In this document: positions 35,201 to 47,200 of the stretch, one piece after another
How the letters are laid out: every line of letters starts with the position of its first letter
How positions within the stretch are numbered: position 1 is the stretch's first letter
Source of the DNA: Mesostigma viride
Lineage: Eukaryota > Streptophyta > Mesostigmatophyceae > Mesostigmatales > Mesostigmataceae
DNA length: 64,000 bases
Reading direction: 5' to 3'
NCBI GenBank assembly: GCA_009746045.1
Contig: RPFO01000406.1
Coordinates: 1,204,030-1,268,029, forward strand
The notes under the pieces: model-generated
Database searches by the model: none
What the model was told of the DNA's origin: nothing
The model's input: only the letters and a program-made list of their open reading frames with translations
Position numbers and translations under genes: made by a program

Positions 35201-38200
35201 GTGATCGGCGTGCGGGGCTGCTATAGGGAATGCTGCAGGGATGCACTGCGTGCAGGGGCGCTGTGGGAGCACCTATAGGTGTAACCTGAGGCCTGCGTGG
35301 TTCGATTATGCTTAGGTTATGGGTTTAGGGTTTAGGGTTTACCCTAAACCCTATAGGTGTTCCCTGTGGCCTGCGTGGTTCGATTATGGTTAGCTAAACC
35401 CTAAACCCTATAGGTGTTCCCTGTGGCCTGCGTGGTTCGATTATGGTTAGCTAAACCCTAAACCCTATAGGTGCTCGCTGTGGCCGGCGTGGTTCGATTA
35501 TGGTTAGGTTATGGGTTGCCTGGATGGGAGCAGTCCTACCACACATTTGTGCGGGTACAATCAGGTCGGCTTGGTTGTTGCAAGTCACGCTGGATATGCA
35601 AAGAGATATAGTCGCACCTAGAGGGCGCGATCTGTCTTTGTAGATGCGTGCTGCTGTCTCACTCATTTGATACCACACACCAGGCTGTTGGCGCGCGCAG
35701 CAGTGCATGCAGCAAGTTTGATACTCTTGTACTGGAGTTTCTTGAATTGACACGACGTGCTAGTCGCAGCTTCCTGGATAGTGTTAAGGCCCAGTCTGAC
35801 ATCTGAAATAATGTCAGATTTTGCAGGCACAGGGCGGGATGTTGGCTGTATTGCAAAGATGCCACAGGGCCAACTAGTAGGACTTCAAGATTATCTACCA
35901 GCTAACCAAAGGGAAGTGACTGCGCCGCTCTTCTGGAGATCCCATTGTCAAGCTATGGAGTACCTCCCCCTCCTGGAGCTTGCATGCACTTATGCTCTTG
36001 CTGCGCTGCCTGCGTGCCACGTGGCGCCACCAGATAATTGCGGCGCTCGCCTACTGCCATGAGCGGGGGGTCGCCCACGGAGACCTGAGGTGAGGCGGCG
36101 CGCCAGTGTTCTTTTTGTTTTCCTTGGACTGGCGCATGCACATTTTCTTATTCGAGCAAGCTCTCCACCCAAACCCTGCTTCCACATCAGCTGCACCAAG
36201 CGTCTACCAGGACTGTTTTACGGCAAGCAAACAAGGCGGCCGGCAAAGTGCAACATGCTGGCTCATTGTTGGCATTCTATCTTTTGTATCAATATGTGCG
36301 TGAATGTGGCGAGAAAACTATGTAATATATGTTTTCAAAAAACTATGTAATATGTATGTAATATATGTTTCAACCATATGCAGCGCCCCCACAGATTATT
36401 CCACTTTGCGCAACCAACATGCCCATCAATTCGCTGGAATGCGTGCACACCCTCCTCCGTCGCTCCCCCGCTTCCCAGGCCCTCCATCCTGTTCCTGGAC
36501 CCTGAGGATCCGTGGGTCTGGGTGGCCGGGTTCACCGGGAAAATGCAGGGAGAGGAGACTTGGGCAGCTGGTGAGGACTGCAAGCACATAGAGGCCACCA
36601 ACGCGGTACAAATGGCAGCAACATCAACATCCCGTGAGACACAAGAGCATGGGGGGGCTGTTGTGCCCCTTGACACAGAGGTTGCGCGTCCAGGGACCCG
36701 GGGAAGCATGGGCACATCAAGTGCCAAGGAAACCGCGGACCATTCAACCTGGGATCGGTGGCCTACTAGCGGCGGCATCACGGCCGCAGACGTGCCGCCA
36801 CCCGTGAGTGGGGAGCTGCGGCGGTGCCTCCAGCAGTGCCACACGTGCGTCGTGGCGTCGCTCCTGGACTTGTGGCAGCGGAGGGAGGTTGGCAACTTTG
36901 ACTACCTCACCGCGCTCAATTGTGAGGGTTCTTTGATTATAGTAGTATGATGACTTGAGGTCGCTTTGTTAGTGTGACTACTGTGCCACAGCTATGAATG
37001 GTGCCTGGTCGGTAATACATAATTGCCATTATTTTGACTACGTGGCCTGTGTTTGGGGTTGGGGGGGTTGATAGGTGAATGCCACAAAGGGTGCGGCATT
37101 GAGGACTAAGTGGATGTGACAAATGGCAGCTAAGGGTAGACAGGTGCACCGATGGCATCGTGGCTACCGCGAATAGGGCCGATGGATGGTGCAAGCGCTG
37201 GCTTGAGTTTGGTAGCATCATGGAGCTGACTGCAGTACTGAACTGCACTGGTTCATAAAGGCAGTTTAAGTGGCCAGGGTGCTCCTGAAGCTTCCATAAT
37301 CCGCAATACGCATCTGCCCCACGGATTGCGTGGCCCATTAAGCATAGGCAGGCCTTCTCCTTTTTTTATCTGGGCTACTCTTAATTGCACGCTTTTCTGC
37401 AAGATGCTTCTAGGGTTTCATATGCCAGTCGATCAATTGTACATTATTTTGCCTCTGTTAGATTATGTTTTGCGCTGTGGCCAGTGCAGACTGCCTTCTC
37501 TTTCCTAAAAAGAGACGCCGGCATTTCTGATGGCAATCATGCATCGTTTGTCATGTACATCGTGTCCGCTTATTTGGCCCTGTGTTTATCTGCCTCCTGT
37601 CACATTTATTCGGCAGTATAGTTATTCGGCCCCTGATTTCGCCGGTTTTCGCATAACCCGGGAGACCAGCTGCCAGCATGCGTGCGTTGCAGCCGGAGTG
37701 GATGGCGTGGGTCGTGCGTGAATGGTCCTGCCCACGATCTTGCACCAAGTTATTTCCAACCGTGCTGCCTCGGCTCGCGAAGACCTTGCCGCTAACCGTG
37801 GGTCCATGGGAGCCCACACAGGCCCAGGAGCCAGTTTCGACGCGATGCTATTTCTCCTATCGCATTCAACCACCAGCATTCCCCCCCATGCCTTCACAAG
37901 CGCAGTGCCTTTGCTCACCTGGACCTTCCTGCTGACACTTGTCTACTGGTGCCAACAAATGGACCCAGTACCTTACTCCTTCGTTCTTGCATCTGTACCC
38001 TGTTCCTCCATTCTTGCATCCGTACCATGTTCATATACTGTAGTAGTAGTATTCTGAGGGCCTCTCAACGTGTGGCTACCTCACATGCCTTTCCTGCTCT
38101 GTTGACAGTCCTCCTTATTTTCCTTCTATTTGCGGACCACCGGCTGTCTGCTCTGCTGACAGTCCTCCTTCTGTTCCTTCTGTTTGTGGACCACCGGTTG

Positions 38201-41200
38201 CCTGCTCTGCTGACAGTCCTCCTTCTGTTCCTTCTATTTGCGGACCACCGGTTGCCTGCAGACCTTGCAGGGCGTCGCTGGAACGACCCATCCTTCCATT
38301 GGCTGATGCCCTGGGTCATCGACATGAGGTAAGCGGGACCAGGGTGTTTGATTATTCCTGTTCCCCTGTTGCGGTGTTCCTGTCCCCCCCTCTTGCTCTT
38401 GCTGCACTGTCCCCCTACTGCGGGATGCCTGTTGCGGTGTTCCTGTCCCCCCTCTTGCTCTTGCTGCGCTGTCCCCCTACTGCGGGATGCCTGTTGCGGT
38501 GTTCCTGTCCCCCCTCTTGCTCTTGCTGCGCTGTCCCCCTACTGCGGGATGCCTGTTGCGGTGTTCTTGTCCCCCCTCTTGCTCTTGCTGCACTGTCCCC
38601 CTACTGCGGGATGCCTGTTGCGGTGTTCCTGTCCCCCCCTCTTGCTCTTGCTGCACTGTCCCCCTACTGTGGGATGCCTGTTGCGGTGTTCCTGTCCCCC
38701 CTCTTGCTCTTGCTGCGCTGTCCCCCTACTGCGGGATGCCTGTTGCGGTGTTCTTGTCCCCCCTCTTGCTCTTGCTGCGCTGTCCCCCTACTGTGGGATG
38801 CCTGTTGCGGTGTTCCTGTCCCCCCTCTTGCTCTTGCTGCGCTGTCCCCCTACTGTGGGATGCCTGTTGCGGTGTTCCTGTCCCCCCTCTTGCTCTTGCT
38901 GCGCTGTCCCCCTACTGCGGGATGCCTGTTGCGGTGTTCTTGTCCCCCCTCTTGCTCTTGCTGCACTGTCCCCCTACTGCGGGATGCCTGTTCCCCTGTT
39001 GCGGTGTGCTCGTCCCCCCTGAATTTTGTCAATCCAGCTCCTGCAGTTGTGGTATCTCTGATCCTCGTAGCGTATCACTTTGTTCCTGCTAGTCCTGGGG
39101 CGTGGTGGCAGGGGAGATCCTTGTGCGCTCTCCGCCGTGTGGGCCTGTAGTTTGTATTCGATTGGCCTGGCGCTGCGTCCTATATATGCTATGTCCAGGC
39201 TATTCAATGGCTTACTATATATGCTATGTCATGGCGCTGCCATTGCTTGCTGGATATCCTGCGTCCTTGCTACGCGATTGCTCCATGTTCGGAAGCTTAC
39301 CACAGCATCGTTCATGACCCCCCCCCCCTTCATGCGATGTTCTCCTTTCTTTCCTCACTTTCCTTCCTCACTTTCTTTCCTCACTTTCTTTCCTCACTTT
39401 CTTTTCTCACTTTCTTTCCTCACTTTCTTTCCTCACTCATTTCCTTCCTCGATGGCGTGGGTCAGCGTGGCTCCCGAGCTGTTGCCCAGCGGGGGCGGCC
39501 CAGGCTGGCGCGATCTGTCCCAGACGAAATGGCGCCTCGCAAAGGTGAGCAAAGGGGTTGAGGTACTGGTAGGACAGGTGACTGCTCGGGTATCTTCCAC
39601 AGCAATAGCAGCACCAGGCGAACTTTCATGCGCAGTTTATGGCAGCAGCATTATCGATAGGCCTGTGAGGAAGATCATCCGGTACAGAGAATCCAGCAGG
39701 TGGGACAATGGATACCCTTCCCACGGCAGATGGTCCGATAATTGGGTTGGCAGGGGTTGGGCAGATGGGATTGGGGGTGGGGTGGTGGGCCGTCATGGGT
39801 TTTCGGAGCAGAGGGGCTGTTCCTGGAGGGTCTTTTCTCTTTTTAACGATACAGCTTGATTAACAGTAACCAGTTCGATAAAGGAAAGGGGGTACAACTT
39901 TCTTCTGTTTTCTGTGGCCACAACCAGGGCACAACTACCCGAAATTTCGATCCTGCTGCAGTGTAAGTTTCTTCCACTTCCAGCATTTATCATGGCCTCT
40001 CACCCCCTTAGATTAGAGGCGGCCCCTCACCCCCCTAGATGTAAAGCCGTCTCTCACACCCTACATTCAAGGCCGCCTCTCTCCCCCATAGGGGCAGCAT
40101 GAAACGCCCCTTCTCTTTCAATGTTTTTCAAGCAATTTCGACCCCCTTCTTGGTGCCTGTTATTCACCATACATCCCCAATCGATCGGCGATCGATATAA
40201 AACGTATGGCATAGCCGGCTGTGAGGGCCGCTGCGGGCTCTCATCTCGCGGCTGTAGTAGAGAGGGCCCCGACCTGGACGTGATTCCGTTGCACGCAAGG
40301 TCCCCGCCACAGGCAAGCAAGGTGATTAGCGAGGAGGGGCAAGCAAGGTGGGCACCCTATGTTCTCAGAAAGACGCAGCAGGTCATGATGAGTAGAGGCC
40401 GCAGCACAAGCGCCATGAATCATTACCGGCATTGCCAGCAGCCAGCAGCATGGCCATCAGAACCAGGTTCTGGCTCTGGCTTTATCTGCCGCTCACTCGC
40501 ATGCTCGCCATCGCTGTCGCTCGCTTGCGTGTGCCTGGTCACTGCTACTTGTTGGGAATTTATTAAAATTCCCAGTGTCCACCAGCTAGATTAGTATTTA
40601 GTATTTTATATTGGCGGGTGGCATGTTTGTTTTCATGTTTGTTTGATGTTTTTTGCTGTGATAAGTATGTTTTGCTGAGTGTGCACATATTTTTACATCA
40701 CATTTCTGACAAGACTTGTGAAAGATATTTTGTGCGCCAGCCTGTACCTTATCCGTGTCTAAGTCCACGTGAGCCGACAGTGTAGTCTGGCGGCGGCTGC
40801 GTGCAATCCAAGATCTGCCGCGTGCGATTTAGATCTGCCGCGTGCGATCTGTGGTCCTGCTTGTCGTTCCAGTGTTCAACGCACTAGATCCGTCATCAAA
40901 TTTGATCAACGGACCGTCTTTGGTCATGCGTCGTGCCAAGTGGATATGAAATGTTTGTCACGACTGTTTGTCGACTCTCCCTCTGTGCCGTTTGCTGCGT
41001 ACCTGCACTCGTTGCCGTGTGCGTTGCGTTGCTGCCGTGCCAAACGTGATGAATTAATTTTAATGTGACAATTTATCCAACCATGCAATGTGTATCGTGC
41101 TCAACTTTTGACACTACTCCTATGCCACACTGAGAATGGTGGCTGGCATTTCTTCGCTGGACGCAGTCGCTGGCGCTGTTAACACCACTGAGCACGGTTG

Positions 41201-44200
41201 CGGGCATTACTCCATTGTGCTGATGCGCAGGGCGACGAGCAGCTGGACGTTACGTACGCCAGCGCGGAGGTTCCCCACCACATCACGGACGAGCCGATGT
41301 CCGAGCTGACGCTGTGCATGTACAAGGTGGGCGCTTGTGTTCATCTATTAAGAGATATAAGGTGGGTGTGCACGTACAAAGGTGGGCACGTGCGTTTATT
41401 TTATAGTTGTTACAAGGCGAGTGCATGTACAAGTTGCCAGGCCCGCCATTCCTCTTATCTATTTTTGACGCAAGGTGGGTGTGCATATTGAAGGTGCATG
41501 CATTTGTTACCTGGCTAGGCATTGCGATGTGATTGTGTGTACTGCGTGACTGCATGCGCAAGTTGTGCTTTGTGGTCATACGCATACCAGGCATGCCCAC
41601 ACGTAGCTGCTATGATGTTGGTGAGGTGGGGACTACGCCAGGTCAATATCAGCTGTTATAATGTTGGTGAGGGGGGGACAACCCCCAGTCAATATCCCAG
41701 GGCCAGGGTCAAAGATGCCATGGGTGGCTGGGGACCCAGAGGGGCTGGGGCCCCCCGCATGCGACGCGTGGCACAAGCGCAAGTGGGGCACATGATTGCC
41801 TGAGGTGGCCAACAGTGTGTTGGAAATAAACTATTTGAACAGTGGAAATATTTTAGTAGTTTTTTAGTAGAATATTATGATATGCTTGGGCCCGGTCAGC
41901 CGTTCCTGTCGGCACAAAGGGCGGTTGCATCATCTAGGGAATAGAGAGAGGGTTTAAATTCTTGGTGCCAAGTACAAATACTTTACCACTGTGGACGTGC
42001 CAGTACCCCATAAATGCTGACAACTTCGAATGTGCTAGTACATTAATGTTGCAGTAGTATAGTCCTCCATGGTAAAGATGGTGTTTAACTTCTATTACAT
42101 TTCCGCTGTTACATATTCCCTATTTCGTAATCTCTTTCACGTATTCTCCATTTCATATGGGCATGAACCTCTTTAAGCTGCTGGTTATATTCTTCCTCTC
42201 CTATGCTGCCTGTCATCTGCCCTGTGATACCTGCACGCCTCCCTTTCCCCCAGGCGCGGCGCCTGCCTGTCTCTGTCCTCACCCGCGTCGTGCGTGCCGT
42301 CTTCCAGCCTAAGGAGTACCCAGCATCCATCACCCGGCTGTACCACTGGACACCCGACGAGTGGTGAGTGGCCAGTTGTCATTGTGAAAAACATGTTGAA
42401 AAACAAATGCACGGGGATGTGGTTGGCTGTGTTACTGTGGCTCGCTTACGAGCAAACAACCTCAAGCCAGGGACATTGACCTTGTCGCTCTTTGGATCTG
42501 TCCTTCTGGGAGCTACGTTCACCAACCCCCTTCGTCAGAAAATCCATAGCTAGGCAGCATTATATTGCTTGACTTGTCGCATTCCGGGAATTTTCACCCG
42601 TTTTGTGGCCATGGTGGAGCCATGCAGCACTCTGGCACGCTCTTGCTTTTCGACAATGTCAATGCCATATGCCGTGTGCCTAGCAATGGGTTTTGCAGTG
42701 AACGAAATCAAGGCTTAGCTGTTTTGGGTCTCCCTTCTAACTCCTCCCTACTAGGCCTGCCGGCCTGTCTGCCCGCCCGCCCGCCCGCCCGCCTGCCCGC
42801 CCATTCGCCTGCCTGTCTGCCCGCCCGCCTCTGGCCACACACTTGTGTGGGTCCCTGTGCGGGTCTATCCGCGGGCTGCATCCATTCGCCAGCATCCCTG
42901 AATTCTACTTCGACCCGTCGATATTCCGCTCCCTCCACGAGAACATGGAGGATCTGCGCGTGCCAGCATGGGCCACAGGCCCGGACGACTTTGTGGCGCG
43001 CCATCGCCAGGTGGGCGTTGTGGATGGTTGCTGCAAGGTGGGCGGTGCGGATGGTTGCCGCAAGGGGGGGTTACGGATGGTCACTGCAAGGTGGGTGTGG
43101 TGGATGGTTGCTGCATGGTGAGCTTGTGTGTATATTATGCTTTACTTGATATTGTTTATGGCAAACGCTTCTTGTGACTCGCTTTACGTGCTGTGCTTAA
43201 TGTCTTCACCTGTTATGCTTTACGTTTTCTGCTTCCCATTCTATTGTTCACATGGCTTACATGACATGTAGCTTGGTGATTTCCTAGTCACTGAAGACTC
43301 CAGTGCGTTAAGGCTCCACTTTTACTGCTCTTGACAGCCTTCACTGCCAACACACACTTCTTTGTATACTACTATCGAATAGTCCCCTCAAATGCAGTGA
43401 TGTGCTCCGGCTCCATTGGGCAAGTTGTTGGGCCTACCCCTTTTTTCTGTACCAGCGGGGGAGCTGTGCGAGGCATCCCGTTTGTCCTCTCAGCCCTGCG
43501 GTGCCACCAGGGGGTTGTCATGGAGAATTTACTCACCTGCTTGTCGGTGTGTCATTTCTTATGTTGGTGCTAGAGTACGCTCAACAGCCCGGTAGCATGA
43601 CGGGCATTCTATGCATGGACTTGCGCCTTGAGCCATGTCCTTTTGCCCTGATCTGCCACAAGACTTGGTTGGTTGGACCCGGGTGCCATCCTCCGTTCCT
43701 TCCCTTGCAGGCGCTCGAGAGTGACTTCGTCAGCATGAACCTGCACAAGTGGATCGACCTCACCTTCGGGTACCAGGTAGGGCTGCATGCATAACTATCC
43801 AAGCCAAACCATTAGTAAATGCATGGGTCCTACTTGCCATACAGGATCGATCTCATTGCTGGATCTGCCGTCAGGTTTAGGATGCATTGGTCGCATCCGC
43901 TGTAGCAGCGTAGCAAGAGCAAAATGGCTTTGCAACGCAACGGCTTCTGGTGGTGGGATTCCCATTGCTCAGCTTATTATAACGGTTAGCTAGTCTGGCG
44001 GAGCGCATTTCGAAGAATTTGCGGAGCCAATTTATTTGGAGAGGCGTGAAGAGGGGACGAAATTTAAGCATTTCCATTGGCATCTACTAGTACGGTGGCT
44101 CTTGCCGCAAAACTCCTGACTCTGCAGCTAAGATGGTACGGTGCAAAGTGCGTTGCGGAAAACACTGACCAAACTGGCCCAAACTGTAACCCATCCATCC

Positions 44201-47200
44201 ATCCATCCATCCATCCATCCATCCATCCATCCATCCATCCATCCATCCATCCATCCATCCATCCATCCATCCATCCATCCATCCATCCATCCATCCATCC
44301 ATCCATCCATCCATCCATCCATCCATCCATCCATCCAAATAATTTGGGCATCTTTGCAAGCATAAGGGTGGCCTGCGAAATGTACTCCGCCACTGTGGTC
44401 TTACCGGGCAAGTTAGACCGCACGTCACCTTATTACAATTGGTAGCAGGTACAGCTATATGCATAAATGCGGACATGAGGGCTGTTGCGCGTGATAAATG
44501 TCTCGCACGATAAGTGATGGCTGTCCCTGTTAATACTTGCATACACAGCATCAGCAGGTTATGCTTTGCATGTATTTCTTATGTAAGTGTGTGCAAAGTA
44601 CAGGATCGGTTGCGCGTGGGGCCGGCCTGTGAAATCACACACAACCTACCCTGCTGCACCTTTCCCTGGCCAAAAATATATTTTGTGGCAATCTTCTGTT
44701 TCGGCGCGAGCCACGTATGTCATGAGTTATGCTTGCAGTGGCATGGATGTCAGCGACATGAATTTGCTGCCCCAGCATGTTTTTAATAGAGCCAGCGTGG
44801 ATGGCCCGTTGAATGTCCGATTCGCCAACCATCAGATATCCGCAGACTATATTTTCTTTGGCACTTTTAGTCCTACGTCTAAACACCGGCCGGCTCACAC
44901 AAAGGCCTGGCTGTGTGCACTCGCCAACTTAACCCTCCATTTGCCCAAGGCCGAAGTGTAGCCCAAACCCTGGGCGTTGGTGGAACGTCGTCCTGACCGT
45001 TTACTCACGCTCCTTGGTTGGTAATGCTCGTTTCCTTGGTTAGGAAGACCATGCTTGCTATCTCCTGATGACTTCTCCCGGAACATCGTTTCCTTTGTAA
45101 TGCTCCTTTCATGGCTGTGACGTGCGCTGTCTTCATGTCTGTGACGTGCGCTGTCTTCATGGCTGTGACGTGCGCTGTCTTCATGTCTGTGACGTGCGCT
45201 GTCTTCATGTCTGTGACGTGCGCTGTCTTCATGTCTGTGACGTGCGCTGTCTTCATGTCTGTGACGTGCGCTGTCTTCATGTCTGTGACGTGCGCTGTCT
45301 TCATGTCTGTGACGTGCGCTGTCTTCATGGCTGTGACGTGCGCTGTCTTCATGTCTGTGACGTGCGCTGTCTTCATGTCTGTGACGTGCGCTGTCTTCAT
45401 GGCTGTGACGTGCGCTGTCTTCATGTCTGTGACGTGCGCTGTCTTCATGTCTGTGACGTGCGCTGTCTTCATGGCTGTGACGTGCGCTGTCTTCATGTCT
45501 GTGACGTGCGCTGTCTTCATGTCTGTGACGTGCGCTGTCTTCATGTCTGTGACGTGCGCTGTCTTCATGGCTGTGACGTGCGCTGTCTTCATGTCTGTGA
45601 CGTGCGCTGTCTTCATGGCTGTGACGTGCGCTGTCTTCATGTCTGTGACGTGCGCTGTCTTCATGGCTGTGACGTGCGCTGTCTTCATGTCTGTGACGTG
45701 CGCTGTCTTCATGGCTGTGACGTGCGCTGTCTTCATGTCTGTGACGTGCGCTGTCTTCATGTCTGTGACGTGCGCTGTCTTCATGTCTGTGACGTGCGCT
45801 GTCTTCATGTTGTGGCGTGCGCTGTCTTCATGTTGTGGCGTGCGCTGTCTTCATGGCTGTGACGTGCGCTGTCTTCATGTCTGTGACGTGCGCTGTCTTC
45901 ATGGCTGTGACGTGCGCTGTCTTCATGTCTGTGACGTGCGCTGTCTTCATGTCTGTGACGTGCGCTGTCTTCATGTCTGTGACGTGCGCTGTCTTCATGG
46001 CTGTGACGTGCGCTGTCTTCATGTCTGTGACGTGCGCTGTCTTCATGGCTGTGACGTGCGCTGTCTTCATGTCTGTGACGTGCGCTGTCTTCATGTCTGT
46101 GACGTGCGCTGTCTTCATGTCTGTGACGTGCGCTGTCTTCATGTTGTGGCGTGCGCTGTCTTCATGTTGTGGCGTGCGCTGTCTTCATGGCTGTGACGTG
46201 CGCTGTCTTCATGTCTGTGACGTGCGCTGTCTTCATGTCTGTGACGTGCGCTGTCTTCATGTCTGTGACGTGCGCTGTCTTCATGTCTGTGGCGTGCGCT
46301 GGCTCGCTGTTTTTTTGGCATCCGGCAGCTGTCGGGGGAAGCGGCGGTTGCTGCCAAGAACGTCCACCTGGCAGGGGCCCCTGGCGACCACGCTGGCAGG
46401 GGCCACGGCGGCCTTGTGCTGCGCGCCAGGGGGCAGCGACAGCTGTTCTCGGTTCCCCACCCTCCGCGCTGGCCAGTCGTGCCGACCGCTTTAGCAGGCG
46501 TGCCGACCATTTTAGCAGGCGCGCAGGAACCATCGCAAGTTTCGCCGCCTCCTCTCTCTGACCTTGTGTCGGTTGTGGGCAACGGTCAGGCTGGGGAGAC
46601 CCTAGCGGTCCCACCCTTTGTGCCTGGGGATTCATCCATCCCCGTCACCTCTGGTCCGCACACATTGTCCTCCGATCGGCCCTCCCATTTGTGTGGGGAT
46701 ATTTCCAGACGCGTTGCGGCACCTGCCAAATGTGCTGCTGGTGGCCTTGACGCCGCAACTGCCAGCAGTAACACAGCCTTGCATCCAGCGGACGGGAATC
46801 TGTCGCCTTCAGCTGCTCTGCCGTCCCCTTCTGCTGTGTGCAGCAGGGCTTGGGATGAGCATGTGCCCAGAGCCACAAAAGAGCATCCTGGAGACTCGTA
46901 TGACCATCTGCTGTGGCAGGCGTGGGTGTGCCGGTTTGTGGCCGCCAGCGCGCACCTGTCACCCCAGTACAGTGACCCCCTGATGTGTGAGTCAGCCAAT
47001 TGCCGTGCCCGCCTACGAGGCGATGCGCGTAGTGAACAGAGGATACAAAGAACGACATGTGAGCGTGTGTCAGGGAGCGGGTCCGAGTTCAGTGATGGCA
47101 CGGGAGCCCACAGCCAGTTCTTGGGAGGGTTACCGTTAACCCAAGGGCTTAGGAGAGATGGACTGCAAGGGAAGTTTGAAGGCGGGGCCGTGAAACCTGA

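Noticed and set aside
35161-35201. possible extra kinase-region exon ([13 protein letters not shown] or [13 protein letters not shown])
   Set aside because: An acceptor and donor exist but the frame is ambiguous and no motif decides it.
38299-39150. [10 protein letters not shown] repeat ORFs
   Set aside because: A minisatellite within the intron 38329-39465; three frames are open, with no splice support.
45005-46494. MSVTCAVF and MKTAHVTD repeat proteins
   Set aside because: The 24-bp period keeps frames open on both strands. The region is an intron between phase-matched BEACH-gene exons.
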